Numbered from the stretch's first letter, positions 8,605 to 18,195 are shown. The stretch: DNA of 64,000 nucleotides from Wenzhouxiangella marina (GCF_001187785.1 NZ_CP012154.1:2102501-2166500), one strand, 5' to 3'. The notes: generated by a model not told the origin, from the letters alone. Made by a program: numbers and translations.

Positions 8605-9199
8605 CCGGCACAGCATGCCGCAGCCGCTCAGGCTGTTCTTCAAGGGCCTGGCAACGATCATCCCGATCGCCCTGACCCTGATCATCTGCCTGTGGCTCGC
8701 CGGCATCGCGGAAAACGGCTTCGGCGCCATGCTCAAGTGGTTCATGCCCGAGTCCTGGTACATCCGCGGCATGGGCCTGGTCATCGGCATCGTCGCGGTC
8801 ATGGCGATCGGCCTGCTGAGTCAGGTCTGGCTGTTCAGAAAACTGATCGATCTCGGCGAATCGATCCTCGACCGGATGCCGGTGGTCAAATCCGTGTTCC
8901 GCGCCACCAAGGACTTCGTGGAGTATTTCTCCAGCGACGACAAGGACCGCTTCAACCAGGTGGTCATGGTCCGCCATCCCGACCTGAAGATCTCGATGAT
9001 GGGTTTCGTCACTCGAGAGGACTTTTCCGCCCTCCCCTTCGGCAAGGAGGGCGAGATCGCCGTTTACCTTCCGCTGAGCTATCAGGTGGCGGGCTATACG
9101 ATCTTCGTCCCCCGCGACTGGTGCGAGCCGATCGACATGCCCTTCGAAGATGCCGTGCGCCTGATCCTGACGGCGGCCATGTCTCGCCGCGGCGGCTGA
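8594..9199 (+). CDS. DUF502 family membrane protein
   Basis: This protein of about 200 aa begins with two membrane helices separated by a short loop and continues with a soluble domain containing GESILDRMPVVKSVFRATKDF and LPFGKEGEIAVYLP, both typical of DUF502. The function of the family is unknown. The start at 8594 overlaps the previous stop by 11 bases. ATG 8615 (MPQPLRLFFKG) is equally plausible and fits the usual short N-terminus better; neither has a clear ribosome-binding site. Confidence 0.85.
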   Translation: MSSDRHSMPQPLRLFFKGLATIIPIALTLIICLWLAGIAENGFGAMLKWFMPESWYIRGMGLVIGIVAVMAIGLLSQVWLFRKLIDLGESILDRMPVVKSVFRATKDFVEYFSSDDKDRFNQVVMVRHPDLKISMMGFVTREDFSALPFGKEGEIAVYLPLSYQVAGYTIFVPRDWCEPIDMPFEDAVRLILTAAMSRRGG

Positions 9200-9230
9200 C
9201 TGACCTTCGGCACGGGCTTGCAAGGCTCGA

Positions 9231-10265
9231 TCAAGAACCGGGCATCTTGAAGACCGGAAGCAGACGGATCAGGCGCCGGTAGGTCGCCCGGATCGCGCCC
9301 AGTGGGCTGAAGGGATTCCAACGGGCATGGCGCAGCTCCCGCTCGAGCCCATCGATCCGTGCCAGCACGGGTCCCAGGGCCTGCACTTCCTCCTCGATCT
9401 GCTGCCACTCGTCCCAGAACTCGGCCGCGTCAGGATCCGGGTGATCGGTCGCCAGACGGTCCAGCAGGGGGTAGGCGCGTCGAACCAGATGATTGACCTG
9501 CAGGTCCTCGACCAGTTCCTGAATGCCGAAACGGGTGTGGCGAAGGCTGTTGCGGATGAACTGCCTGGCGAAGTAGTCGATCCCCTGCTCCACGGACTCG
9601 CTCATCGGCAGATCGAGGCCGCTCACGAGGCGCCGCAGCTGGGCGTCGGGCTCGGTCACGAGCCGATCGTAGTCGATGACCACGAGCCGGGACCCATGCA
9701 CCTGGCGAAGATGCGGCACGACGTTCACCAGCCACTCCAGATCGCTGTTGGCCTGGCTGCCCCGATGGTCGTCGAGCCTGGCTCGGGAACGCGCCACGCT
9801 CAGAGGGTTGCGGATCGGCAGGACATAGCTGGGTTCGATCTGCATCCGCTCGAACAAGCGGACCCAGAAGGGCAGCAACCGGAGCGTGCGTGCGTACTTG
9901 AAGCCCCAGATCGGCGAATCGCCGAAGCGCGCCTCGATGGTCGCCGCGAACTCGTCGAAGAACGATTCCACGACGGGTCCCTGCCAGACCTCTTCATCGA
10001 GCAGGCGCAGGCTGTCCGGCCGCAGCCCCAGGGCTCGCCGCAGTCGCTTGCTCAACTTCAGCAGTGCGGCGTCTTCGAAGAAGCCGCTGGGATTCTTGCG
10101 GGACGGGCGCTTGAAATCATCGCCCAGGTCCACGCCCACGGCCTGGACTGCGCGCGTCGCCAGGCTGGTTCCGCTGCGACCCGCGCCCAGCACCAGCACG
10201 GCTCGTTGCCTGGCTTGAGTCTGCGATCCAGCGCGGTCTTCTGTCTGCATGTTCATTCGCTTCAT
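9231..10265 (-). CDS. PAPS-dependent sulfotransferase family protein
   Basis: This 344-aa protein has the 5'-phosphosulfate-binding loop GAGRSGTS (residues 27-34) and a 3'-phosphate-binding segment IRNPLSVARSRA, the two hallmarks of the sulfotransferase fold. The C-terminal 70 residues form a probable coiled coil followed by a basic stretch. It is the last gene of the five-gene cassette at 9231-14718 and could sulfate the glycan made by it. Related proteins in surface-polysaccharide clusters often lack proven activity, so the acceptor is unknown. Start choice among ATGs at 10265, 10256 and 10250 is open. Confidence 0.82.
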   Translation of the reverse strand: MKRMNMQTEDRAGSQTQARQRAVLVLGAGRSGTSLATRAVQAVGVDLGDDFKRPSRKNPSGFFEDAALLKLSKRLRRALGLRPDSLRLLDEEVWQGPVVESFFDEFAATIEARFGDSPIWGFKYARTLRLLPFWVRLFERMQIEPSYVLPIRNPLSVARSRARLDDHRGSQANSDLEWLVNVVPHLRQVHGSRLVVIDYDRLVTEPDAQLRRLVSGLDLPMSESVEQGIDYFARQFIRNSLRHTRFGIQELVEDLQVNHLVRRAYPLLDRLATDHPDPDAAEFWDEWQQIEEEVQALGPVLARIDGLERELRHARWNPFSPLGAIRATYRRLIRLLPVFKMPGS

Positions 10266-10316
10266 TTCACTTGGCGCTGCTCGCTGCGATGCGCAGCGGC
10301 GATCAAAGCTCCACCC

Positions 10317-11594
10317 TCAACGTGCGAGCGATTCCATCTTCTCGACATAGCGCGGCAGCACCTCGGGATCAGGCACATCGATGACCTCGCGCAGGAAGCG
10401 CTCGCGATGTGCCGGGACATAGAAATCCTCAGGACCGTTCTCGAGCAGACGCTCGAGCTTCTGGTACGCGTCGTCCCTGCAGGTCAGGGCGCATTCCGGC
10501 AGGTATTCTCCGATCGTCAAACGAGCCGCCTGCAGATAGTCCGCCGAAAGCACCGGCAGCTTCCGCTTCACCGCTTCGAAGACCACGGACGTGCCCAGAT
10601 CGATCGCCGCATCGGCCCAGTCGAGCAGATGCGAGGAGTGCACTTCTCCTGCCACGAAACGGACGTTGTCGAGCTTCCGCAGCCCGAGCTGACGGGAGAG
10701 CGGCTGCCGCCAGCCCCCGCGCGTATGGGCCTTGATGATCAGTTCCACATCGGGAAAGGACGCCCAGATCCGGACGGCGCGGGCCACTTCTTCCCAGAAG
10801 ATCGAAAAATCCTCCTTGCGCGAGAAGAACACCACCTTGAACTTCGTATCGTCCGCTTGCAACGGCGATGGCGGAAGCAGGGTCTCCAACCGGGCCAGCC
10901 ATTCGTCGCAATAGCGTGGCGATCCGAGAACGGCCACCCGCCGATCGTCCAGAAACGGGCGGAATCGCTTGGCGCAGAGCTCGTTGGGCACGGCCACGGT
11001 ATCGAACATCTTCGCGGGCTCGAACTTCATCCGCGGTTTCATGTCGAGCTCTTCGACACGCACCATGAAGCTCGCGTGCGGACTGTCACCGTGAGGCAGG
11101 GAAATCGCGCCCAGCTTTCGTTCGCGGGCCGAGGCGACGACGCTCTGCACGAACTCGATCGGAAACACCGAATTGCCACTGATCCAGTCGAAGGCGACGA
11201 TGCCCGGCATCGACGCCTCTCCCTGACGATCCGGAAAACTGCGGTCGAGCAGCAGGTCGCCGATCTTCCGCCAGAAGGCAAAGCGCTTGTCCTCCCCGAT
11301 CGCCCGGTCCAGAGCCGGCGTGAGAAAGCCCGGCAGGGCACGGCGGAAATAGCGGTTCCGAAGCAGTTTCTGGAGGCCCATCCGAAAGAGCTTCGCGCGC
11401 CCGACGATATCGCCGATCCAGGCCACGCGCACCGATTCATGGCCGTCCAGAAAGCGAATCCGATAGTCGTTCACCGAGCTTCGCGCGCCCATCATGACCA
11501 GGTCGGCGACATGGCCGGCCTGGACCCACTTGTAGACGATGGGCGTGACGTGATCGATATCGTTGTAGTGGCGGAGGAAGAACAGGGCTTTCAC
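10317..11594 (-). CDS. GT-B-fold glycosyl/glycerophosphotransferase-like protein
   Basis: This 425-aa protein has no domain I can name with certainty. The C-terminal half shows the GT-B pattern seen in CDP-glycerol glycerophosphotransferase and capsule transferases: VAVLGSPRYCDEW, KVVFFSRKEDFS, VELIIKAHTRGG and a late DLGTSVVFEAVKRKLPVL donor-site segment. The N-terminal half starts KALFFLRHYNDIDH, like a Rossmann strand. A GTG start at 11594 has GGAG 8 bases upstream; the ATG at 11651 would add residues with no such site. It should transfer the sugar made by the upstream genes. It lies 90 bases after the HAD gene. Confidence 0.65.
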   Translation of the reverse strand: MKALFFLRHYNDIDHVTPIVYKWVQAGHVADLVMMGARSSVNDYRIRFLDGHESVRVAWIGDIVGRAKLFRMGLQKLLRNRYFRRALPGFLTPALDRAIGEDKRFAFWRKIGDLLLDRSFPDRQGEASMPGIVAFDWISGNSVFPIEFVQSVVASARERKLGAISLPHGDSPHASFMVRVEELDMKPRMKFEPAKMFDTVAVPNELCAKRFRPFLDDRRVAVLGSPRYCDEWLARLETLLPPSPLQADDTKFKVVFFSRKEDFSIFWEEVARAVRIWASFPDVELIIKAHTRGGWRQPLSRQLGLRKLDNVRFVAGEVHSSHLLDWADAAIDLGTSVVFEAVKRKLPVLSADYLQAARLTIGEYLPECALTCRDDAYQKLERLLENGPEDFYVPAHRERFLREVIDVPDPEVLPRYVEKMESLAR

Positions 11595-11684
11595 GACATG
11601 AGCTCCGAACAGGTCTCTGGGTGCATCAAGGAACGGGGAGAGCAGGTCCACCCCCGATGCGCTGAACGATGGCCAGCGCGGCGG

Positions 11685-12347
11685 TCAATGGGGCAGCAGA
11701 TCGGACAGCTTTTCAATGGACTCGATTCCGTGTTGAGCAACGAAAGGCCGCCAGTCCCGCACCTCCGACCAGCCGGAGACGAAGATGAACTCGAGCCCGG
11801 CGGCTCTGGCGCACTCGTAATCGAACTTGCTGTCACCGAGATAGACGGCAGGCCCCGAGATATTGCCACGCTCCAGTTCGCGCGACAGGATCACGTCCTT
11901 GCGCGTCGGGCTGCCGAAGATGCCTCCATCGAAGCAGCGATCCAGACCGCGCTCGGCAAATGCCTCACGAAGCTCGGCCTCGTCGCCACCGGACACGATC
12001 AGCCAGCGCGCATCGGCCGTGGCGTCCCTGAGCGCCTCGAGACCTTCGGCGACGGGCACTTTCGACAGTTCCTCTCGGACGGCCGTTGAAAATGCCTGCA
12101 GCAATGCGTCCAGGCCGGGGCCGTCCTGGGCAGTGGCGAGCTCGGGCACGATTTCGGCAAGGAAATGACGCATTTTTTCGTAGCGGGAGATTCCGCCGTT
12201 GGCGACATGATGGGCGACCAGCGCATTGGCCGCTGCTTCACCCCAGGGCAAGGCGGCGCGATGGAAGGCACGGGTCTTGACGGCGTTCGAATCCAGCACC
12301 ACCCCGTCGCAATCGAAGACCAGGGTCTCGTAGCCCTGCAGCCTCAA
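11685..12347 (-). CDS. HAD-family phosphatase of the sugar-acid cassette
   Basis: This HAD hydrolase of about 220 aa has motif I FDCDGVVLDSN near the N-terminus, motif II IVSGG and motif IV GDSKFDYECA. A TTG start at 12347 overlaps the kdsB-like stop codon (TTGA) and has AAGGGGG upstream, which suits translational coupling. An ATG start at 12428 would overlap the upstream gene by 85 bases. Beside an aldolase and a CMP-sugar synthetase it most likely removes a phosphate from a keto-deoxy sugar acid phosphate, as KdsC or NeuA-linked phosphatases do. Substrate is inferred. Confidence 0.78.
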   Translation of the reverse strand: MRLQGYETLVFDCDGVVLDSNAVKTRAFHRAALPWGEAAANALVAHHVANGGISRYEKMRHFLAEIVPELATAQDGPGLDALLQAFSTAVREELSKVPVAEGLEALRDATADARWLIVSGGDEAELREAFAERGLDRCFDGGIFGSPTRKDVILSRELERGNISGPAVYLGDSKFDYECARAAGLEFIFVSGWSEVRDWRPFVAQHGIESIEKLSDLLPH

Positions 12348-13102
12348 CCCAGCCCCCTTCGTCGCATCTCGGCTTCGACCGCGGCGACATCCTCTTCGAC
12401 GTCCACGGCAAGGCTGCCCGGGCTGCACTCGTACATCATGACGCGACGATCCAGTTCGAGAAAACGAAGGATCTCGATGTCCTCGTGGCGTTCGAGCGCG
12501 CCCTTTCTGCCGAAATCGGCAAAGGCGTCGAGTTCGGCCCGACTGAATCCGTAGATGCAGACCTGCTTCTTGTAGCGACGGGGCGCCTCGGCCGGGTCCT
12601 TGAAACCCGGCACGGCCTGACGGGACATGTAGACCATGAAGCCCGCTTCGTTGGTGATCACCTTCGGGATGTTCACCGAGCTCGGATCCTCGTCCTCGCC
12701 AAGCCAGGTGAAGCCGTTGATGATGCAGTCCGGATGCTGCGATTTCAGCGCAATGCAGCGGCGGATGTCCTCGGGATCGACCAGCGGCTCGTCACCCTGG
12801 AGGTTGATGTAGATGTCGTAGTCGATCTGGCGCGCGGCTTCGGCCAGTCGGTCGGTGCCGGTCAGGGCTCCCGAACCGGTCATCAGGGCCGAAAAGCCCG
12901 CCCCTTCGACCGTGTCCCGGATCTGCTCGTCGTCCGTGGCCACATGGACATGGGCTTGCCCGACCGCCCGTGCCGCCAGCTCGGCAACCCACAGGATCAT
13001 GGGTTTGCCCAGCAGCGGCACCAGGGGTTTGCCCGGATAGCGCGAGGATGCGAATCGGGCGGGGATGAGGATGCAGGAACGCGGATCGCTGGTCATGATC
13101 AT
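12344..13102 (-). CDS. KdsB-like CMP-sugar acid cytidylyltransferase
   Basis: This 252-aa protein is a member of the CMP-KDO synthetase/acylneuraminate cytidylyltransferase family: IPARFASSRYPGKPL at 13-27, TGTDRLAEAA, INLQGDEPLVDP around 100-110 and SLAVDVEEDV near the end. It should couple CTP to a 3-deoxy-2-ulosonic acid. It differs from housekeeping KdsB in the ERHEDIEILRFLE segment, and it lies in a polysaccharide-type cassette rather than with lpxK or kdsA, so the sugar may not be KDO. It overlaps the aldolase gene by 4 bases and the HAD gene by 4 bases. Confidence 0.85.
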   Translation of the reverse strand: MIMTSDPRSCILIPARFASSRYPGKPLVPLLGKPMILWVAELAARAVGQAHVHVATDDEQIRDTVEGAGFSALMTGSGALTGTDRLAEAARQIDYDIYINLQGDEPLVDPEDIRRCIALKSQHPDCIINGFTWLGEDEDPSSVNIPKVITNEAGFMVYMSRQAVPGFKDPAEAPRRYKKQVCIYGFSRAELDAFADFGRKGALERHEDIEILRFLELDRRVMMYECSPGSLAVDVEEDVAAVEAEMRRRGLG

Positions 13103-14718
13103 CGAATCGCGTAGAGACTCAGACTGGACAGGTTCTTGTAGCGGGTCGGCGTGATGGACACGGGCTGCACCTCGGCACCCGAACGCGAAAAGGCCGAGAG
13201 CATGGCTTCCATCTCCGCATTGCGAGTGTCGCCGGGCGCATAGCCATCGAAACCGGCCATCATGACCCGAGCCGCCCTGCCCGCCGTCACCGCTGCCAGC
13301 GCGTAGGACAGGACGAGCAGGTTCGGGGCCAGGCAGTAGGTGTCATGGAACTCGAAACCGTCCTTCTCAAGGCCCAGACCGAAATCCAGCAGCTCCTTGC
13401 GATCAAGATCCGCGCGAATACTCTCGGGGAGCATCGAGGCCGGCGTGATCAGTGGCTGCGGCAGCTCGATGTGGTGATCGACATCGGCCAGCAGCCGAAC
13501 CGGATGGCAGGCGATCCGGTAGTCGATCAACGACTGATCGATCGAGGACTGGGTATTGAGCGCCAGCACGACGGGCCGGCGCCGACGGATCAGACTCTCC
13601 AGCGCCGGGCGATGCGAGCGGACGCCATCGCCTGCGCCCAGGATGAGCACTTCCCGTCCTTCGAAGGCCTCGGCAGGCGACCAGCGCCCGTGCGGTGTGC
13701 CGCGGTAATAGTGTTGCGCCGCGCTGAGGTTGTCGAAGCTGAACTTCTTGCCGCCTTCGGTCCGCAGGTGCTCGATGACGGCCAGGATGTCCTCTTCGTC
13801 GTAGCGAGCATCACCCAGCATTTCCTGGATATAGGTCGGGTGGATGCCGTACTTGCCGGCGAGGAAGTAGTACGGATTGGTTCCCCAGCCATGACGGATC
13901 TTGAGCGGCCCGAAGTGCTGGCGGATCAGCTTCATGAGTGGCACGAGATTGGGTGCCTTGCCGGTCAGCGATGCGGCCTCGATGAGCAGCTCCTCGGTCC
14001 GGGCATTCCCCGGCCCTCGACCCATCCCGGTCACCGTCGAATCCAGCCAGGTGACGCCTTCCTCGACGGCCCGCAGGGTATTCGACAGGGCCAGGCCCAT
14101 GTTGTCATGGGTATGAATGCCGAGCTCGCCCGACCAGCTGCCTCGGAACCACTCGACCACCCGAGCGACATCACTCGGTGTCATGCCACCCATGCTGTCG
14201 GCGAAGTACAGCACGCCGACAGGCGACTCGGAAGCGGCCCTGCCCAGACTCTCGATTTCTTCTCGACTTCGATCCGAGATCTGCATCAGATTGATCCCGA
14301 CTTGGTAGCCACGATCGGCAAGCCACTGGGACGCCTCGAAGGCCTGGGGCAATTCATGGTAGTGGCAGGCGAGGCGGACCAGGCGGACGCAAGTCTCCGC
14401 CGAGGGTCGCGGAAACAGCGTCTCCAGAGCGCCTTCAACGCCCAGCTCGGTGCACAGATCGGCCCCGTTGATCATCACGCCGATGGCCAGACCGTCGGGT
14501 ATGTCCAGCTCGTTCAGGAACTCGTCCGTCGTATAGGCGTAGGCGCCCTTGAAGCCGCGGTTCGCCAGGAATCGGAAACCCAGCTCGACCACGTCGACCC
14601 GGCCGGCCTTCATCGCCGCCAGGTAATCCGCGACGAGATCCGACGGGAAATTCCACGCGTTGTAATAACCGCCGTCACGCAGCGTGCAGTCGAGAATCGT
14701 GGGGACCTTGTGGTTCAT
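13099..14718 (-). CDS. HMGL/DmpG-type aldolase fused to a Rossmann-like domain
   Basis: This 539-aa two-domain protein has an N-terminal pyruvate-aldolase TIM barrel: LDCTLRDGGYYN at 9-20 (Arg14-Asp15), metal ligands IHTHDN (His202, His204) and GMGRGPGN at 231-238, as in 4-hydroxy-2-oxovalerate aldolases. Residues about 352-539 form a second domain opening with EVLILGAGDGVRSH, resembling DUF115/MAF-type or sialyltransferase-like Rossmann folds. It is the first gene of a five-gene cassette. I infer that it condenses pyruvate with a sugar aldehyde to give a keto-deoxy acid, replacing a KdsA/NeuB synthase. No DmpF-type aldehyde dehydrogenase partner is present. Confidence 0.72.
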   Translation of the reverse strand: MNHKVPTILDCTLRDGGYYNAWNFPSDLVADYLAAMKAGRVDVVELGFRFLANRGFKGAYAYTTDEFLNELDIPDGLAIGVMINGADLCTELGVEGALETLFPRPSAETCVRLVRLACHYHELPQAFEASQWLADRGYQVGINLMQISDRSREEIESLGRAASESPVGVLYFADSMGGMTPSDVARVVEWFRGSWSGELGIHTHDNMGLALSNTLRAVEEGVTWLDSTVTGMGRGPGNARTEELLIEAASLTGKAPNLVPLMKLIRQHFGPLKIRHGWGTNPYYFLAGKYGIHPTYIQEMLGDARYDEEDILAVIEHLRTEGGKKFSFDNLSAAQHYYRGTPHGRWSPAEAFEGREVLILGAGDGVRSHRPALESLIRRRRPVVLALNTQSSIDQSLIDYRIACHPVRLLADVDHHIELPQPLITPASMLPESIRADLDRKELLDFGLGLEKDGFEFHDTYCLAPNLLVLSYALAAVTAGRAARVMMAGFDGYAPGDTRNAEMEAMLSAFSRSGAEVQPVSITPTRYKNLSSLSLYAIR

Positions 14719-14787
14719 TGCTCGGGTTTGCTTCTCAAGCTCATTGACGCGGCCCGACGCAGCGAGTCGGGCCGCCCGGTGCTGGTC

Positions 14788-15909
14788 TCAGCGCTGGTCG
14801 ATCGAGGGCACGGCACGATCCTCCGGACCGATGTAATCGGCGCCCGGACGGATGATGCGATTGTTGGACCGCTGCTCCATCACGTGGGCCGCCCAGCCGG
14901 TGACTCGCGACATCACGAAGATCGGCGTGAACAGTCCCGTGGGGATGCCCATGAAGTGGTAGGCCGAGGCGTGGTAGAAGTCGGCATTGGCGAACAGCTT
15001 CTTCTCTTCCCACATGGTCTTCTCGACGATCTCGGAGACCGGGAACAGCACTTCGTCTCCGACCTCGGCCGCCAGCTTGCGCGACCATTCGCGAATGATC
15101 GCGTTGCGCGGGTCCTTCTCGCGATAGACCGCATGGCCGAAGCCCATGATCTTTTCCTTCGCTTCGAGCATGCGCAGGACGTCTTCACGAGCCTGTTCGG
15201 CCGAGTGGTACTTCTCCAGCATGGCCATCGCCATCTCGTTGGCACCACCGTGCAGGGGGCCACGCAGCGAACCGATGGCGCCGGTGATGCAGCTGTGCAT
15301 GTCCGACAGGGTCGATGCGCAGACGCGAGCGGTGAAGGTCGAAGCATTGAACTCGTGCTCGGCGTACAGGATCAGGGACACGTCCATGACCCGGGCGTGG
15401 AGCTCCGAGGGCGGCTTGCCGTGCAGCAGGTGCAGGAAGTGCCCACCGATGCCCTCATCGTCGGTCTCGACCTCGATGCGCACGCCATCGTGGCTGAAGC
15501 GATACCAGTAGCAGATCATCGACGGGAAGCTGGCCAGCAGGCGGTCGGCGACGTCCTGCTGGTTCTCGAAACCGTCCTCCGGCTCGAGATTGCCGAGGAA
15601 GGAACAGCCGGTGCGCAGCACGTCCATCGGATGGGCCGATGCAGGAATCCGCTCGAGCACTTCCTTCAGCGCATCCGGCAGACCCCGAAGACCCTTCAGG
15701 CGCTGCTGGTAGGCCGCCAGCTCATCCCGCGTGGGCAGCTCGCCCTTGAGGATCATGTAGGCGACTTCGTTGAAGGTGGCCTTTTCGGCCAGTTCATCGA
15801 CGGCATAGCCACGATAGCGAAGGCTGTTGCCCGCCGCACCCACGGTGCAGATGGCCGTCTGTCCGGCGGACTGGCCGCGCAAGCCCGCGCCGGTCTTCTT
15901 GTCGGTCAT
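14788..15909 (-). CDS. prpC: 2-methylcitrate synthase
   Basis: This 373-aa citrate-synthase-family protein condenses propionyl-CoA with oxaloacetate in the methylcitrate cycle. It has the active-site segments [12 protein letters not shown] and [14 protein letters not shown]. The start at 15909 ([10 protein letters not shown]) has AAGGAG 7 bases upstream and overlaps the prpB stop by 4 bases. The pairing with prpB decides the call against housekeeping gltA. No prpD or acnD lies in the neighbouring genes on either side. Confidence 0.92.
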   Translation of the reverse strand: MTDKKTGAGLRGQSAGQTAICTVGAAGNSLRYRGYAVDELAEKATFNEVAYMILKGELPTRDELAAYQQRLKGLRGLPDALKEVLERIPASAHPMDVLRTGCSFLGNLEPEDGFENQQDVADRLLASFPSMICYWYRFSHDGVRIEVETDDEGIGGHFLHLLHGKPPSELHARVMDVSLILYAEHEFNASTFTARVCASTLSDMHSCITGAIGSLRGPLHGGANEMAMAMLEKYHSAEQAREDVLRMLEAKEKIMGFGHAVYREKDPRNAIIREWSRKLAAEVGDEVLFPVSEIVEKTMWEEKKLFANADFYHASAYHFMGIPTGLFTPIFVMSRVTGWAAHVMEQRSNNRIIRPGADYIGPEDRAVPSIDQR

Positions 15910-16790
15910 GAGGACTCCTTGGTGAAGAGTTGATCGAGTTTGGATTCGAATTCGTGGTAGCCGAGGGTTTCGTAGAGATCGGCTCGCGTCTGCATGCGAT
16001 CGACGACGTTCTTCTGGTGGCCATCGCCTGCGATCGCCTGGTAGACGTCGAGCGCGGCCTGGCTCATCGCGCGGAAGGCGCTCAGGGGATAGAGCACCAG
16101 CCCGATGCCGGCTTCGGCCAGTTCCTCGACGCTGAACAGGGGCGTCTTGCCGAATTCCGTGATATTGGCCAGCACGGGCACCGGCACGGCCCGGGCAAAG
16201 GTCCTGAACTCCTCGATCGTGTGCAGGGCCTCGGCGAAGATCATGTCGGCGCCGGCCTCGACGTAGCGATTGGCTCGATCGACGGCCGCATTCATGCCCT
16301 CGCTGGCATGGGCATCGGTGCGCGCCATGAACACGAAGCTCTCGTCGTGACGGGCATCGACGGCGGCGCGCACGCGATCGACCATTTCTTCGGTACTGAC
16401 CAGCGCCTTGTTCGGGCGATGCCCGCAGCGCTTGGCCTGGACCTGGTCCTCCAGATGAACGGCGGCCACGCCGGCACGCTCCATCTCGCGAATGCTGCGA
16501 GCGATGTTGAAGGCGCTGCCCCAGCCCGTGTCGATATCGACCAGCAGCGGCAGATCGCAGCGGCCGGTGATGCGACGTGCGTCTTCGACCACATCGGCCA
16601 GCTGGGTGATGCCCAGGTCCGGCAGACCGTAGCTGGCGTTGGCCACGCCGGCACCGGACAGGTAGATCGCCTGATGACCTGCCTGCTCGGCCTGGATGGC
16701 GGTGTAGGCATTGATCGTTCCGACCACCTGGACCGGGGCCGATTCGCGAACCAGTTGACGCAATCGAGCGCCGGGCGAGATTGAACTCAT
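15906..16790 (-). CDS. prpB: Methylisocitrate lyase
   Basis: This 294-aa ICL/PEPM-family enzyme cleaves 2-methylisocitrate to pyruvate and succinate. The signature KRCGHR (Lys120-Arg125, catalytic Cys122) and the metal site DIDTGWG (Asp85, Asp87) are intact. The start at 16790 ([10 protein letters not shown]) fits family length. It is transcribed with prpC, with a 4-base overlap, and lies 53 bases downstream of the flavoprotein gene. Confidence 0.93.
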   Translation of the reverse strand: MSSISPGARLRQLVRESAPVQVVGTINAYTAIQAEQAGHQAIYLSGAGVANASYGLPDLGITQLADVVEDARRITGRCDLPLLVDIDTGWGSAFNIARSIREMERAGVAAVHLEDQVQAKRCGHRPNKALVSTEEMVDRVRAAVDARHDESFVFMARTDAHASEGMNAAVDRANRYVEAGADMIFAEALHTIEEFRTFARAVPVPVLANITEFGKTPLFSVEELAEAGIGLVLYPLSAFRAMSQAALDVYQAIAGDGHQKNVVDRMQTRADLYETLGYHEFESKLDQLFTKESS

Positions 16791-16843
16791 GGGCTGGGCA
16801 GGCTCCGTGGAAACAGCGCGCCATTTTAGCACGCGCGCCCCGC

Positions 16844-18139
16844 TCAACTGCCCCGGCTTGCCCACCAGTCGCGTGCCTGCAGCCACCAGTATTTCCCCTG
16901 CACCACCGCACGTCCGATCGGACCGCCGGCCCAGCGCGCCGGCCAGGGCTCGAAGGCGGACAGGCGGCGGCGATCCCCGCTCAGCGCCTCGGCCAGGACC
17001 TGCCCGGCCAGAACGGTCGTGGCCATGCCGTGGCCACCGAAGGCCAGGCCGTGCCAGAGCCCGTCCGGTAGCTGACCCAGCAGCGGCATTTCGTGGCGGG
17101 CATAGCTCATCCAGCCACCCCAGGCCTGCTCGAGGCGCACGCCCTGCAGGGAGGGGAACACTCGCGCCAGATCGCGTCCCATCAGGCGTCGGATCGCTGC
17201 CGGAGAGCGGCTGGCGATGGAAATCCGCCCGCCCCAGAGCAGCCGACCATCGGGCAAGGGCCGGTAGTAGTCGAAGGCGAATCGATTGTCGTAGACGGCG
17301 ACCGGCTGCGGCAGGCACTCCTGAAGACGGTCGCCGAGCGGTTCGGTCACCGCGATGTAGGTCGCGATCGGTTGCAGGGCCCGTTGCACCGCCGGTCGAA
17401 GGCGACGATCGTAGCCTCCGGTGGTCAGGACCACTTCCCTGGCCCTGACGCGAGCCCCATCGAGGCGTAGGGACCAGGCCCCGTCGACGCGTTCGATCGA
17501 GCGGACCGGCGCATGGTGCCAGACCTTCGCGCCCCGCTCGATCAGCCAGCGTGCCAGCTCGCGAATGTGCCTCAAGGGGTGGAAATGGAAACTGCCGGGC
17601 TCGTGGAGACCACCGCCGTAGCGGGGCGAGCGCACGTGTTCGGCACACCGCTCGGGATCGAGCCAGCTCAGTTCGAAACCCAGGCGTTGCTGCATGCGCT
17701 CGGCAAACTCCTGCATGGCCTCCGGTCGATGGAACCAGTCGGTCAGCACGACCCCGGCATCATTGGCCTGGCAGTCGAGGCCGTAGTCACGGATCCGTCG
17801 CCGGACCTCGGCCACGGAAGCCCGCGTCCAGCCATGCATTTCCCGAGCCCGGTCCTCACCGACCTGATCGGCCAGCGCGTCATTGCCGAGGGAGTAGCCG
17901 GCGAACACGAAGCCGCCGTTGCGGCCCGAAGCGCCCGACCCGATCTCGTCGGCCTCGATCACCGCCACACGATCGACGCCTCGCTCGACCAGGGCCACGG
18001 CCGTTGCCACGCCGGCCAGGCCGCCGCCGACGATCGCCACATCGACATCGGAATCCACATTCAGGGGCTCGGCGCCACTGCGATCCGGGCCCGCCTCATC
18101 CTGATACCAGCTACGCCCCGGCCAGGCTTCCGAAGTCAT
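16844..18139 (-). CDS. FAD-dependent oxidoreductase, D-amino-acid-oxidase (PuuB-like) family
   Basis: This 431-aa flavoprotein has the dinucleotide-binding motif [14 protein letters not shown] after a 40-aa leader containing SWYQDEA, and [17 protein letters not shown] typical of gamma-glutamylputrescine oxidase-like enzymes. It should oxidise an amine or amino acid with release of H2O2. The substrate is not clear, because no puuA, puuC or puuD lies nearby. The start at 18139 is chosen because family members begin close to the SWY segment. It may share a transcript with prpBC. Confidence 0.82.
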   Translation of the reverse strand: MTSEAWPGRSWYQDEAGPDRSGAEPLNVDSDVDVAIVGGGLAGVATAVALVERGVDRVAVIEADEIGSGASGRNGGFVFAGYSLGNDALADQVGEDRAREMHGWTRASVAEVRRRIRDYGLDCQANDAGVVLTDWFHRPEAMQEFAERMQQRLGFELSWLDPERCAEHVRSPRYGGGLHEPGSFHFHPLRHIRELARWLIERGAKVWHHAPVRSIERVDGAWSLRLDGARVRAREVVLTTGGYDRRLRPAVQRALQPIATYIAVTEPLGDRLQECLPQPVAVYDNRFAFDYYRPLPDGRLLWGGRISIASRSPAAIRRLMGRDLARVFPSLQGVRLEQAWGGWMSYARHEMPLLGQLPDGLWHGLAFGGHGMATTVLAGQVLAEALSGDRRRLSAFEPWPARWAGGPIGRAVVQGKYWWLQARDWWASRGS

Positions 18140-18195
18140 GGGGCATCCACCCTCGAGTGATAAACTACTACGCACAATAATCTCGGGGTATCGAT

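Noticed and set aside
9327-12089. 920-codon plus-strand open frame across the sugar-acid cassette
   Set aside because: It covers parts of three minus-strand genes with clear motifs and has no recognisable domain.
9231-14718. Recently acquired genomic island
   Set aside because: Base composition looks like the surroundings and there are no mobility genes or flanking repeats, so recent transfer is not supported even though the function is accessory.
14788-15909. Housekeeping citrate synthase gltA
   Set aside because: The 4-base overlap with prpB and the shorter length point to 2-methylcitrate synthase.
13345-15933. 862-codon plus-strand open frame opposite the aldolase and prpC
   Set aside because: Antisense shadow; both minus-strand genes have intact active-site motifs.
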